Assembly: GCF_000756385.1 (NCBI RefSeq)
Contig: NZ_JNFC01000006.1
Location: forward strand, 1-64,000
DNA: 64,000 nucleotides
Reading direction: 5' to 3'
Source of the DNA: Sphingopyxis sp. LC363
GTDB lineage: Bacteria; Pseudomonadota; Alphaproteobacteria; Sphingomonadales; Sphingomonadaceae
Below the pieces are notes generated by a model. It searched no databases and was not told the origin of the DNA. It was given only the letters and a program-made list of their open reading frames with translations. A program made the translations under genes and the position numbers. How positions within the stretch are numbered: position 1 is the first letter of the stretch; each line of letters begins with the position of its first letter. Below, one piece after another: positions 26,517-35,379 of the stretch.

Positions 26517-27428
26517 TGCAAGTTCTAGCCCGGGTCGCGGCCAGCGGACGCGATAGAGCGTGCCGGTGGTCGACGCTGTAATATAGGCATCGCGCCGGTC
26601 GGCGCCGCCGAAGGCGATATTGGTGATGCCGACGTCGGGGAGCGGCAGGAATTCCGAACCACCGTCGTCGGGGTCGAAAACCGTGATCCCGCCCTCGACC
26701 ATCGTGCCGACGCAGATGCGTCCGCTTTTCTCGACCGCGAGGCTGTCGAGCAGGCGAAAGGCGGGCGGCGTGCCGACGAAACGGCCGGGCGACCATGGCG
26801 GCGGGGGTGTGAGTTCGCCCGGCGCGACGATGCCGATCGCCCAGACGCGCGCGGTCATCGTCTCGCTCACATAGAGCGTCTTGCCATCGGACGAGAGGCC
26901 GATGCCGTTCGGTCCCATCATGTCGGCGCGCTGGCGGCTGATCCGCGATCCATCGGCGGCGGCGTAATAGATGGCGCCGTGGTCGCGGCCGCTGGCACGA
27001 ACCTGTCCATGATCGGTGAACCAGAAGCCGCCATCGGCGTCGAAGACGATATCGTTCGGCCCCTTCAGCCGCTCGCCCTCAAAGCTGTCGTAGAGCGTCG
27101 TCACCGCACCGGTGGTCAGGTCGACGCGCTGGATCGATCCGCAAGGTTCGGCATTCGCGGCATGGCCGGGGAAGAGGAGGGAACCCGCCTCGATCCACTC
27201 GAACCCGCCATTGTTGCAGATATAGGCGGCGCCGTCGGGGCCGATCGCGAGCCCGTTCGGCCCGCCGCCGAGTTCGGCGGCGACCGACAGCGTCCCGTCG
27301 CGTGCGACGCGGGTCAGCGTGCCGCGCGCGATCTCGACAAGCAGCACTGAGCCGTCGGCCATCGGCACCGGACCTTCGGGAAAGCGAAGGCCTGTCGCGA
27401 CGACTTCGGCGGGCCCGTAGTCGCCCAT
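26499..27428 (-). CDS. SMP-30/gluconolactonase-like lactonase
   Basis: 309-aa six-bladed beta-propeller of the SMP-30/gluconolaconase/LRE family. Metal-site elements: Glu in LRFPEGPV, Asn in GPNGLAIG and in KGPNDIVFDADG, and Asp in LDSLAVEKSG. Hydrolyses a lactone, possibly opening a ring formed in the pathway. ATG chosen because it overlaps the previous stop (TGATG); a GTG one codon earlier is possible. Confidence 0.88.
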   Translation of the reverse strand: MGDYGPAEVVATGLRFPEGPVPMADGSVLLVEIARGTLTRVARDGTLSVAAELGGGPNGLAIGPDGAAYICNNGGFEWIEAGSLLFPGHAANAEPCGSIQRVDLTTGAVTTLYDSFEGERLKGPNDIVFDADGGFWFTDHGQVRASGRDHGAIYYAAADGSRISRQRADMMGPNGIGLSSDGKTLYVSETMTARVWAIGIVAPGELTPPPPWSPGRFVGTPPAFRLLDSLAVEKSGRICVGTMVEGGITVFDPDDGGSEFLPLPDVGITNIAFGGADRRDAYITASTTGTLYRVRWPRPGLELANRQLN

Positions 27429-28075
27429 CACCCGTTTGCGGGGCGCGGCGCGCTGAGGAAGTCGGCGGCGCTGAAGCCTTCGGGTGCCGCGATCTCGACG
27501 ATCGGATCTTCGCGCGCGTCATATTCCATGCGTAGCGCGCGCGTGATCACCGCGTGCATGTCGTAGAGGCAGGTGATGTAGGTGAATTCGAAAATCTGCT
27601 CGTCGTTCCAGAAGGTCTTGAGCTTGTCGAACACCTCGAGCGGCACGCGTCCGCCGGCCTGTGCGAGGCAATCGGCATAGGCGAGCACGGTGCGTTCCTG
27701 CTCGTCATAGCAGTCGGCGACCTGCCAGTGTGCGATGGCGGCGATCTTCTCCTCGCTGACGCCGAGGCCGCGGAGCGACTTGCAATGCTGCGAAAAGACG
27801 AACTGGCTTCCCTTGACCCAGCCGGCGCGGGTCTGGCCGAGCTCGCGCAGCACCGGGTCGATCGTGCGCGCTGGGTTACGATAGACGGCGAAGCCTTTGA
27901 CCGCATGCTCGAAGATGTCGGGCGACAGCGCGAACACTGTCCACCAGTCGCCGGGCGTGCCGGTCGCGGTGCCGGGCTCGGCGACGGGGTCGCGGTCGCC
28001 GAACAGGCGGTTGTAATAGGCGAGGACGGTCTCGTCGGTGACTTCCGAGCGGGGAACTTGGCGCAACACGGGCAT
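27428..28075 (-). CDS. AhpD-like/carboxymuconolactone decarboxylase family protein
   Basis: 215-aa all-alpha protein of the CMD/AhpD fold: KGSQFVFSQHCKSLRGLGVSEEKIAAI holds the family's Cys-containing helix, with a single Cys instead of the CxxC of true AhpD. Could be a decarboxylase, isomerase or peroxidatic protein. Overlaps the lactonase start; CMD and lactonase genes are often neighbours in aromatic-acid pathways, though this is not proof of one here. Confidence 0.85.
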   Translation of the reverse strand: MPVLRQVPRSEVTDETVLAYYNRLFGDRDPVAEPGTATGTPGDWWTVFALSPDIFEHAVKGFAVYRNPARTIDPVLRELGQTRAGWVKGSQFVFSQHCKSLRGLGVSEEKIAAIAHWQVADCYDEQERTVLAYADCLAQAGGRVPLEVFDKLKTFWNDEQIFEFTYITCLYDMHAVITRALRMEYDAREDPIVEIAAPEGFSAADFLSAPRPANG

Positions 28076-28085
28076 GACTGACTCC

Positions 28086-28481
28086 TCAGGCGTTCGCAAA
28101 TTTGCGGAATTCGGCGACATGCGCGCTGTCGAAATATTCGTCGAGCCGCGTGATTTTGCCATTTTCGACTTTGCAGATGATCGCGCAGGGGAGGCGGACG
28201 GCGCCGTCGTCGTGGACGCGCTTGCCCTTGAGCACATGCTGCTGGACGAAGCCGCCGGGGAAGGTGGTGAGCTGGCGGTCGGCATATTCGCGGTCCTTGA
28301 TCCGCGCGACCATACCGGTCAGCGTCTGCGCGGTCTGCGCGGGGGTGACGATCAGCTCGTCGGTATTGTGCCAGATTTCGGCGTCGGGGGTGAAGCTGCT
28401 CTGCATCGTCTCGATGTCGCCCGCCTCGATCGCGTCGAAGAAACGCTGCGCCATTGCGCGGATGTCGTCCTGCTCTGCCAT
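28086..28481 (-). CDS. SnoaL-like (NTF2-fold) protein
   Basis: 131-aa small cone-fold protein (AQRFFDAIEAGDIETMQSSF at the N terminus, ARLDEYFDS-like C terminus). Members include hydratases, isomerases, cyclases and carrier-type proteins, so the role is open. Sits between the SDR and CMD genes with 10-bp spacings, clearly in the same operon. Confidence 0.85.
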   Translation of the reverse strand: MAEQDDIRAMAQRFFDAIEAGDIETMQSSFTPDAEIWHNTDELIVTPAQTAQTLTGMVARIKDREYADRQLTTFPGGFVQQHVLKGKRVHDDGAVRLPCAIICKVENGKITRLDEYFDSAHVAEFRKFANA

Positions 28482-28491
28482 GATGCTCTCC

Positions 28492-29379
28492 TTAAACCTT
28501 GGCGCCGAACATGCGGCCGCCATTGGCCGCGATCAGCCCGTCGATATCGTCGCCCTCGTACGCCGGGTCGGCCGAAGGGCCGAAGGCGGACAGCATGTCC
28601 TGCGTCACCAGTTCGGCCATCGCCTTCCATTCGGGATGGGTGAAAATCCAGTAATCGCCGGCTTCGATCGCCTCGACCACCCGCGCGCCGATCCTGTCAG
28701 GCGACATGCCGCCAGCGAGCACGCCCTGCATCGCCTGGCTCGTCGCGGCGGCCTTGCCGACCTCGACCTCGACGGGGCGCAGCTCGCGCGTCGTCTCGAC
28801 GATCCGCGTCGCCGACATGCCGGGCATCAGCACCGAAACGTCGACGCAGGTTTCAGCGAGTTCGTTGCGCAGCGCCATCGCGATTCCGAGCGTCGCATAT
28901 TTCGAGCTGATATAGGCGACCGAGATCGGGGGCGGCACGATCGCGACCATCGACGAGGTGATGACGAGGTGGCTCGGCTCGCCGCTCGCCTTCATCTCAC
29001 CGAGGAAGGTGCGGCAGGCATAGAGATGCGCATGCGCGTTGACCGCATAGTTCCAGCGCCAGACGTTGGTGTCATACTGTTCGAACGGCCCCGATCCGCC
29101 GCCGACTCCGGCGTTGCTGAACAGGATGCGGACGGGGGCGAAGTCGCGCGCCTTCGCGCCGGCTTCGGCCCAGCTCTCTTCGCTGGTGACGTCGAGCTGG
29201 AGGCCGAGCGCGTTGGCGCCTTCGCCGCGCAGCGTGGATGCGGCCGCTTCGGCGCCGGCGCCGTCGATATCGGCGAGGATTACCGAGGCGCCCTTCGCGG
29301 CGAGCGCCTTGGCGGTCGCAAGCCCGAGCCCGCTCGCGCCGCCGGTGATGAAGGCGGTCTTTCCCGCGACGTCGGTCAT
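28492..29379 (-). CDS. Short-chain dehydrogenase/reductase 1
   Basis: 295-aa classical SDR: TGGASGLG cofactor loop, ADID after strand 2 (Asp suggests NAD preference), NAG, catalytic Ser in ITSSM and YISSK. Longer than usual by a C-terminal tail of about 40 residues. Oxidises or reduces an alcohol/ketone of the pathway. ATG overlaps the MFS stop (ATGA). Confidence 0.93.
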   Translation of the reverse strand: MTDVAGKTAFITGGASGLGLATAKALAAKGASVILADIDGAGAEAAASTLRGEGANALGLQLDVTSEESWAEAGAKARDFAPVRILFSNAGVGGGSGPFEQYDTNVWRWNYAVNAHAHLYACRTFLGEMKASGEPSHLVITSSMVAIVPPPISVAYISSKYATLGIAMALRNELAETCVDVSVLMPGMSATRIVETTRELRPVEVEVGKAAATSQAMQGVLAGGMSPDRIGARVVEAIEAGDYWIFTHPEWKAMAELVTQDMLSAFGPSADPAYEGDDIDGLIAANGGRMFGAKV

Positions 29380-30671
29380 TCGGCGAAATCCTTTTCGAGA
29401 TAGCGCGTCATGCGATACTGGGCGAGACCCGCGGCGGCGGCGAAGGGCATCAGTGCCATCAATGCCCAACGGAGACTTTCGTCGCCATAATCGGGTTTCA
29501 GCGTGTCGCTGACGATCCCCGCGAACAGCGGGCCGAGCCCGAGGCCGATGATGTTGAACATCAGCATCAGTACGGCGGCGGCGGTCGCGCGGCTGCGCGG
29601 CGGGGTGAGGTTCTGCACGAGCGCGAGCGCGGGGGCGACATAGGCGGTGCATGCCGCCATCGGAATCAGCATCAGCGCGAGCGAGACCTGCCAGCTATCG
29701 ACGAGAAGCGCCGCGATGAAGGTCGGGATCAGCACCGCGGTCGCGAGCGCGGGGATGGTGCCGTAGGCACGCGCCGACACTTTCGCGCGGTGGCTGACGA
29801 GCCAGCCGCCGCCGAGGATGCCGATGCCGAAGGTGATGCCCGCGGCCGGACCGAAATAGGTCGCCATGGCTTCCAACGGCATCTTCTGCGTCCGCATCAG
29901 GAAGGCGGGGATCCAGTTGAGCATGCCATAGCTCACAAAGGCGGCGAGCCCGCTGCCGATCATCACCATGCGGAGCGACGGACGGCGGATGAACATCGCG
30001 AGGCTCTGGCTGAAGGGCAGGGCTTCGTCGGCGGGCTTGTGCGCGTCCATCGCCCCGCGCGCGGGTTCGCGAACGAGCCAGATCAAAAGTGGCGCGACGA
30101 GGATACCGACGATCCCGATGACGATGAAGGCGTTGCGCCAGCCGATATTCGCGGCCGCCCATGCGCCGAAGGTTGCGCCCACAAAAACCCCGAACGGGCC
30201 GTTGAGCGTGAACAGGCCGATCGCGAGCGGCCGCCGCGCGGGCGGATAATAATCCGCAATCACCGAAAGCGATGGCGCCGTTCCGCCGGCTTCGCCCGCG
30301 CCGACGCCGAAGCGCATCAAGGCCAGTTGCCAGAAATTCGAGACCATCCCGCACGCTGCGGTGAAGCCGCTCCATACGACGCAGGCGATGCCGATGAGCT
30401 TCACCCGGTTCCAGCGGTCGGCGATCATCGCCACCGGCACGCCCGCCGCGGCATAGAAGAGGGCGAAGGCAAAGCCGGTGAGCAGCCCGAATTGCGTGTC
30501 GCTGAAATTCATTTCGGCGCGGATCGGCTCGACGAGCACCGAGAGGAGCTGACGATCGACGAAGTTGATCGTTCCGACGACGAACAGCATCGCGAGCGCG
30601 ACGTTGCGGCGGAGCGCATGGCCGTTGCCCGGCGCTGCGGTGCCTGCACTGAAGGCGGTGGCCTCGGTCAT
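29376..30671 (-). CDS. MFS transporter, spinster-like
   Basis: 431-aa, about 12 transmembrane segments; INFVDRQLLSVLVEPI in TM1 and GEAGGTAPSLSVIADYYPPARR after TM4 are typical of the aromatic-acid/sugar-phosphate or spinster-like group. Probable inner-membrane uptake protein for the island's substrate. First gene of the seven-gene operon driven from operator 6; ATG preceded by GGGAGAGTT. Confidence 0.9.
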   Translation of the reverse strand: MTEATAFSAGTAAPGNGHALRRNVALAMLFVVGTINFVDRQLLSVLVEPIRAEMNFSDTQFGLLTGFAFALFYAAAGVPVAMIADRWNRVKLIGIACVVWSGFTAACGMVSNFWQLALMRFGVGAGEAGGTAPSLSVIADYYPPARRPLAIGLFTLNGPFGVFVGATFGAWAAANIGWRNAFIVIGIVGILVAPLLIWLVREPARGAMDAHKPADEALPFSQSLAMFIRRPSLRMVMIGSGLAAFVSYGMLNWIPAFLMRTQKMPLEAMATYFGPAAGITFGIGILGGGWLVSHRAKVSARAYGTIPALATAVLIPTFIAALLVDSWQVSLALMLIPMAACTAYVAPALALVQNLTPPRSRATAAAVLMLMFNIIGLGLGPLFAGIVSDTLKPDYGDESLRWALMALMPFAAAAGLAQYRMTRYLEKDFAE

Positions 30672-30712
30672 AACTCTCCCCAAAAACGCACGAGTCTTCT
30701 CGGTCGAAAAAT

Positions 30713-30728
30713 ACTTAGATATTTAAGT
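30713..30728. promoter_or_regulatory. Island operator site 6 (ACTTAGATATTTAAGT)
   Basis: Outer bases perfect (ACTTA/TAAGT) around GATATT; between the divergent MFS operon and SDR 2 (41 and 52 bp from the two starts). Confidence 0.8.
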
Positions 30729-30780
30729 TTATCTGTCAATGTGCTTTACGGTAATGGCAAAATCGACGGGAGAGAAGGTC

Positions 30781-31548
30781 ATGGATATCAAGGGCAAGAG
30801 CGCGATCGTCACGGGCTCGGCAGGCGGCATCGGCCGCGCGACCGCGGTGATGCTGGCGGAGCGTGGCGCGGCGGAAATCGGGCTCGTCGACGTCAAGGAA
30901 GATGCGCTCGCCGAAACCGCGCGGCTCGTCGCGTCAAAGGGCGCGCGGGTAACAATCCATGTTCTGGACCTTTCCGACGTCCCCGCGGTCGAAGCCTGGT
31001 TTGAGGCGCATGGCGACGTCGATATATTGCACAACAACGCCGGGGTCGTGTCGGGCCTGCCGCAATTCCCCGATGTCGATGCCGCGCGCATCCGCTGGAT
31101 CATCGATGTCAACATCACTTCGCTTGTCGCCGCGACGCAGATCGCGGTGCGGAAGATGAAGGCGCGCGGGGGCGGGGTGATTATCAATACCGTGTCGACC
31201 GTCGCGCTCGGCACCGGCTTTTACGACGCGATGTACGCGACGACCAAGGCGGCGGTGATGATGTTCACGCGCTGCTGCGCGCCTTTGAAGGAGGAGTGCA
31301 ATGTGCGCGTCGCGGGCATGCTGCCGGGGCTGGTCGATACGCCGATCCTCGACACGACCGGCGCGGGCGGGAAGTCCGAATGGATGAAGACTGTGCTGGC
31401 GAACAACGAAGCGTGCGCGCCCGAGGATATCGCCGGGGGCGTCATGGCGCTGATCGGGGACGACAGCCTTGCGGGTGGCGACTGGGTCGCGGTGCGGCGG
31501 CTGGAGGGCAAGGTCGAATATCAGTGGGGCCACGCCGACAGCATTTGA
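30781..31548 (+). CDS. Short-chain dehydrogenase/reductase 2
   Basis: 255-aa classical SDR: TGSAGGIG loop, LVDVK, HNNAG, Ser in NTVST and YATTK catalytic pair. ATG with GGGAGAGAAGG upstream is preferred to an in-frame upstream ATG at 30739, which is only 10 bp from operator 6. Acts on a hydroxyl/keto group; direction unknown. Monocistronic, divergent from the MFS operon. Confidence 0.93.
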   Translation: MDIKGKSAIVTGSAGGIGRATAVMLAERGAAEIGLVDVKEDALAETARLVASKGARVTIHVLDLSDVPAVEAWFEAHGDVDILHNNAGVVSGLPQFPDVDAARIRWIIDVNITSLVAATQIAVRKMKARGGGVIINTVSTVALGTGFYDAMYATTKAAVMMFTRCCAPLKEECNVRVAGMLPGLVDTPILDTTGAGGKSEWMKTVLANNEACAPEDIAGGVMALIGDDSLAGGDWVAVRRLEGKVEYQWGHADSI

Positions 31549-31549
31549 T

Positions 31550-31667
31550 CCCCTCCCGCAGGCGGGAGGGGCAGCGAGAGTTGCGAGCTTGCTCGCTGTT
31601 CGCAGCGGGGTGGGCATCACCGCGCCGTTGCTGGCCCACCCCCAACCCCTCCCGCAAGCGGGAGGGG
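31550..31667. repeat. Composite intergenic palindromic element
   Basis: Both ends are the palindrome CCCCTCCCGC-N2-GCGGGAGGGG (31550-31571 and 31646-31667), and inside them GGGGTGGGC and GCCCACCCC also pair, so the whole 118 bp can fold back. It lies between convergent SDR 2 and GST 2. MITE-like by shape; no coding capacity. Confidence 0.75.
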
Positions 31668-31675
31668 AGAAGGGA

Positions 31676-32386
31676 TCAGCGCGTCGGCGCTTCCAGCATA
31701 TTCTTCCCGAACAAATTCGACCATTGCTCCTCGGTCAGCACCGGGCGGGCGCTCGACAGGTTGGCGGCATTTTTGACGTCGGTCCCGGCGATCACCGCCG
31801 GCCGTTCGCCGATGCGCGCGAACCAGTCGGCGACGGCGGGATAATCGTCGAGCGTCAGCCCGATTGCGCGGATCGCGCGCGTCCACGGCCAGCACGCGAT
31901 GTCGGCGATCGAATATTCTTCGGCGAGATAGTCGGTCTCGGCGACCCGCCCGTTGAGGACGTGGAGCAGGCGGAGCGTCTCGCCCCGATAGCGTTCGACC
32001 GGATAGGCCTGCCCCTCGGGCGCATAGCGGATGAAGTGGTGCGCCTGTCCCTGCATCGGGCCGAAGCTCGCCATCTGCCACATCAGCCATTGCTGCGCCT
32101 GGCTGCGGCGGCGCGGGTCGGCCGGAAGCAACTGCCCGCTCTTCTCGGCAAGGTAAAGCAGGATCGCCCCGCTCTCGAACACCGGCAGCGGTGCGCCGCC
32201 GCCGATCGGATCATGGTCGACGATCGCGGGCAGGCGCCCATTGGGATTGATGCGGCGATATTCGGGGGTCAGATGATCGCCTTCGAGCATGTTCATCGCG
32301 AGAAGCTGGTGCGGCAGCCCCACCTCTTCGAGCATGATCGAGATCTTGTGGCCATTCGGCGTGGGGGTGAAATAGACGTCGATCAT
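31676..32386 (-). CDS. Glutathione S-transferase 2 (Nu-class-like)
   Basis: 236-aa GST of the YfcG/YghU (Nu) type, marked by TPTPNGHKISIMLEEVG near the N terminus and FESGAILLYLAEKSG at the glutathione site. Such enzymes often show disulfide reductase or lyase activity. Start ATG with AGGTGA upstream; that ribosome site touches a perfect 16-bp palindrome. Second gene after the TonB receptor, about 100 bp downstream. Confidence 0.9.
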   Translation of the reverse strand: MIDVYFTPTPNGHKISIMLEEVGLPHQLLAMNMLEGDHLTPEYRRINPNGRLPAIVDHDPIGGGAPLPVFESGAILLYLAEKSGQLLPADPRRRSQAQQWLMWQMASFGPMQGQAHHFIRYAPEGQAYPVERYRGETLRLLHVLNGRVAETDYLAEEYSIADIACWPWTRAIRAIGLTLDDYPAVADWFARIGERPAVIAGTDVKNAANLSSARPVLTEEQWSNLFGKNMLEAPTR

Positions 32387-32396
32387 GCCGCGGTTC

Positions 32397-32412
32397 ACCT
32401 GTTTAAACAGGT
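32397..32412. promoter_or_regulatory. Perfect 16-bp palindrome before GST 2 (ACCTGTTTAAACAGGT)
   Basis: Perfect palindrome 10 bp upstream of the GST 2 start. Its AGGT end is part of the ribosome site, so it could be a protein operator or an RNA hairpin hiding the ribosome site. Sequence unrelated to the island operator. Confidence 0.65.
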
Positions 32413-32490
32413 CACGACCGCGGCCGCCGCTTCCCGGTCTAGGAAAAGCTTTGGCCGCGGCCGATCCCTGGGACATCGTCGAATCCGAAC

Positions 32491-34758
32491 CTAGAACTTG
32501 ATCCCCGCCTCGACCGAAATGTTGCGCGTAGGTTCGAGGTAGAGGATCGCGCGCGGCGTTGCGGTGATCGGTGCCGGCAGGTTGAAGGCGCTGCCAATCG
32601 TCTTCTGGTTCGTCAGATTCTTGCCGACGAGCGCGACGTGCCAGCGGTCGTCCTGATCGGCGAGCTGAACGCGCAGGTCGAGCTTCACATAACCGTTCTG
32701 CACCCCGAACACCGGGCTCTGATTGTCCGAGTTGAAATATTTCGACCGGCCCGCGGCAACGCCGGTGATGTCGAGCTTCAGATCATCGGACATGTCGAAG
32801 CGGGCGTGCGCGGTGACGCTGCCGGTCCATTTCGAAGAATAGGCGACGGGAAATCCGGCGAGATTATTGTTCTCGATGCTGACCGGGTCGGCGGGATTGC
32901 AGGTGCCGTCGGTCACCTGGATGGCGAGACAAGCTGCGCCCGGATAATCGTCATATTTGATATCCGAATAGGCGGCCGAGGCGCTGATGTCGAAATTGGG
33001 GATTGGGAAGATGCTGAGCGATCCCTCGATGCCCTTCGACGTGGCGCTGGCGGCGTTGCCGGTCAGATAGCTCGACGTTTCGGGCCGATAGACCGAAACC
33101 TGCAAATCCTTGAATTTGGTGTGATAGGCAGAGACGTTCGCAACGACCTTGCCGTCGAACAGCGTCGATTTGACGCCCGCCTCGAAATTCTCCGACCGTT
33201 CGGGTTCGAAGGTGAAGGTGCTGTCTACGGTGCCAAGCGTGTTCGATACGAAGCCGCCCGATTTCGACCCGCGGCCCCACGTCGCATAGACCATGACGCG
33301 CGGCGCGATATCATATTGCAGCGTCACCGACGGATCGAAATTGCCTTCGCTGATCGACCCCGTGGCGCTTGAAATCGGGCGGATCGGGAAGGGGCCGTAG
33401 ACCAGCCGCGAGGCGAAATCGCCGTCCTTTTTGGTATGGCTGTAGCGCAGGCTGCCGATCGCACGGAACGCGTCGCTGATGTTGACCGTCGCCTGGCCGA
33501 ACACCGACCAGGATTCGGCCTTCTGCTTGAACAGGCTGTCGATGCGGCCGAAATAGTTGAGCGCCGCGATGTTGAAGCCCTGATATTGCTCGAGCGTGTA
33601 GTTCGACTTGTCGTAATAGGCGCCCGCGATGAACTCGAAGGTTCGACCGGTCGGCGACAGGATACGGATTTCCTGCGAAAATTGGTCGAAACGTTCGGGG
33701 AAGGCATTATACACCGAGTTGGGAACAACCGCCCCGCCGCTGTTCGGGATCGTCTGGTCGAAGCCGTTGACGATCTTCGACTTGAACCAGCTGTAACCGG
33801 TGACCGAGGTCAGCGTGAAATCGCCGAGCGCGAGATTGCCGACGCCCGAGATCATCACCGACTTGTTCTTGTTGCCTTCGTCGCCGAGCGCCGAGCGTTC
33901 GAGATAGCGGTTCGTCTGCGGATCCTGTCCGCTCGTCAGCGGGCTGGACACGGTGATGCCGCCGATGACCGTCCGCTTTCCATATTCGACCTTCGCCGTG
34001 TAGTCGAAATTGTCCGACGGTTCCCACTTCAGCGTCAGGCGCAGCAGCTGCGACTTGATCTCGGGGTCGTCGTGATCCTTTGCGCGGTTATAGATATAGC
34101 CGTCCTGGTTGACGATCTTGTACGCGAAGCGCGCGCCGAGGGTGTCGGTGATCGGTCCTGACAGATAGCCCGAAAAGTCGGTGCCCTTATGGTCGAAATT
34201 GTAAAGGCCGGTGATCGCGCCCTCGAAATCCTTCGTCGGCCCCGCCGACACGACGCTGACCGCTCCCGCGGCGGTGTTCTTGCCGAACAGGGCGCCCTGC
34301 GGGCCGCGCAGCACCTCGACGCGTTCGAGGTCGAAGAAGGGGGCCTGCGCCTGACGGTTGCGGCCGGCATAGATACCGTCGACATAGAGCGAGACCGACT
34401 GGTCGAAGGCGAAGTTCGCCGGCGGCGAACCGAAGCCGCGGATATAGATGACGTCGTTGCCGGCGGTCGACTGGACGAAGACGTTCGGCGTGTAATTCAT
34501 TACCGCCTTGATGTCGCTCGTGTTGAACTCGGCGAGCTTGGCGCCGCTGACGACCTCCATCGAAATCGGCACGTCCTGCAGGCTCTGCTCGCGCTTCTGC
34601 GCGGTGACGATGATTTCGTTGATGTTGCTGTCGTCGACGTCCGACGCATCGACGGTCGCCGCGTCGGCGGGCGCCGCCTGCGCGAATGCCGGTGCGGCAC
34701 CCGCGAGCATCGCGATTCCCGCGACGCCGGACAGTAGAAACTGGTTGCGAGCCTTCAT
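32491..34758 (-). CDS. TonB-dependent receptor 1 (island)
   Basis: 755-aa outer-membrane receptor: signal peptide ending FAQA, EIIVTAQKREQSLQDVPIS TonB-box/plug start, LERVEVLRGPQGALFGKNTAAGAV in the plug and a 22-strand barrel ending in Phe (VEAGIKF). Imports the island's substrate or a related compound across the outer membrane. ATG preferred over a GTG two codons upstream because GGGAGG is then correctly spaced. Promoter carries operator 7. Confidence 0.95.
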   Translation of the reverse strand: MKARNQFLLSGVAGIAMLAGAAPAFAQAAPADAATVDASDVDDSNINEIIVTAQKREQSLQDVPISMEVVSGAKLAEFNTSDIKAVMNYTPNVFVQSTAGNDVIYIRGFGSPPANFAFDQSVSLYVDGIYAGRNRQAQAPFFDLERVEVLRGPQGALFGKNTAAGAVSVVSAGPTKDFEGAITGLYNFDHKGTDFSGYLSGPITDTLGARFAYKIVNQDGYIYNRAKDHDDPEIKSQLLRLTLKWEPSDNFDYTAKVEYGKRTVIGGITVSSPLTSGQDPQTNRYLERSALGDEGNKNKSVMISGVGNLALGDFTLTSVTGYSWFKSKIVNGFDQTIPNSGGAVVPNSVYNAFPERFDQFSQEIRILSPTGRTFEFIAGAYYDKSNYTLEQYQGFNIAALNYFGRIDSLFKQKAESWSVFGQATVNISDAFRAIGSLRYSHTKKDGDFASRLVYGPFPIRPISSATGSISEGNFDPSVTLQYDIAPRVMVYATWGRGSKSGGFVSNTLGTVDSTFTFEPERSENFEAGVKSTLFDGKVVANVSAYHTKFKDLQVSVYRPETSSYLTGNAASATSKGIEGSLSIFPIPNFDISASAAYSDIKYDDYPGAACLAIQVTDGTCNPADPVSIENNNLAGFPVAYSSKWTGSVTAHARFDMSDDLKLDITGVAAGRSKYFNSDNQSPVFGVQNGYVKLDLRVQLADQDDRWHVALVGKNLTNQKTIGSAFNLPAPITATPRAILYLEPTRNISVEAGIKF

Positions 34759-34826
34759 TGTCACCCTCCCATAGAGCTGATCGCTGCCGGTCCCGGAAAG
34801 CCTTCCGATCCGTCAATCTGATTGAC

Positions 34827-34842
34827 CCTTAGTATACTAATG
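34827..34842. promoter_or_regulatory. Island operator site 7 (CCTTAGTATACTAATG)
   Basis: Perfect 12-bp core TTAGTATACTAA. Lies between the divergent TonB receptor and DUF3237 genes. Confidence 0.8.
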
Positions 34843-34881
34843 GTTTTATGATTGTCCATAGGCAGGAAGAGGACTCGCATC

Positions 34882-35379
34882 ATGAACGAAGAAAACTCGC
34901 AAGCGGCGCTCGCAACGCGCCATCTCTGCACCGTCGAGTTCGAAGTCGGCGGCGGAATCATCGGAATCGGCGCATCGCCGTTCGGCGACCAGCGATTGGG
35001 CTATATCAGCGGCGGCCGTTTTTTCGGGTCCCGGATCAATGGGATAGTCTTGCCGGGTGGCGGCAACTGGTCGCGCAGCGGGCGGCTCGGCGAGGATGCG
35101 TCGGTCGGCACCTTCGATGCGCGCGCGGTGTGGCAGACCGATGACGGCGACCTCATTTATCTGAGCTACACCGGCCGCAACATCATTCCCGACGATGTGC
35201 GCGCGACCTTCGCCGACCCTGCGGTGCCCGATGCCGACCCCTCACGCTACTATCTGCGAATCGCGCCGGTGTTCGAAACCGCCAGCGCGAAATATGCCTG
35301 GCTCAACGGCGTGCTCGCGGTCGGCGTCGGCGAACGCACCGGTTTCGGCGTGCGCCATGCGATCCACGAGATATTGTGA
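34882..35379 (+). CDS. DUF3237 protein
   Basis: 165-aa DUF3237-family protein (VEFEVGGGIIGIGASPFGDQRLGYISGGRFFG at the start, LYLRIAPVFETASAKYAWLNGVLAVGVGER at the end). The family is a small beta-barrel of unknown function found often in sphingomonad catabolic clusters. Its TGA overlaps the next GST's ATG, so it is coupled to GST 3. ATG chosen with AGGAAGAGGA upstream; an in-frame TTG 30 bp earlier is less likely. Confidence 0.88.
   Translation: MNEENSQAALATRHLCTVEFEVGGGIIGIGASPFGDQRLGYISGGRFFGSRINGIVLPGGGNWSRSGRLGEDASVGTFDARAVWQTDDGDLIYLSYTGRNIIPDDVRATFADPAVPDADPSRYYLRIAPVFETASAKYAWLNGVLAVGVGERTGFGVRHAIHEIL

Noticed and set aside
31550..31667. CRISPR array or IS element
   Set aside because: Only two palindrome copies with no regular spacers, no transposase and no target-site duplications seen.
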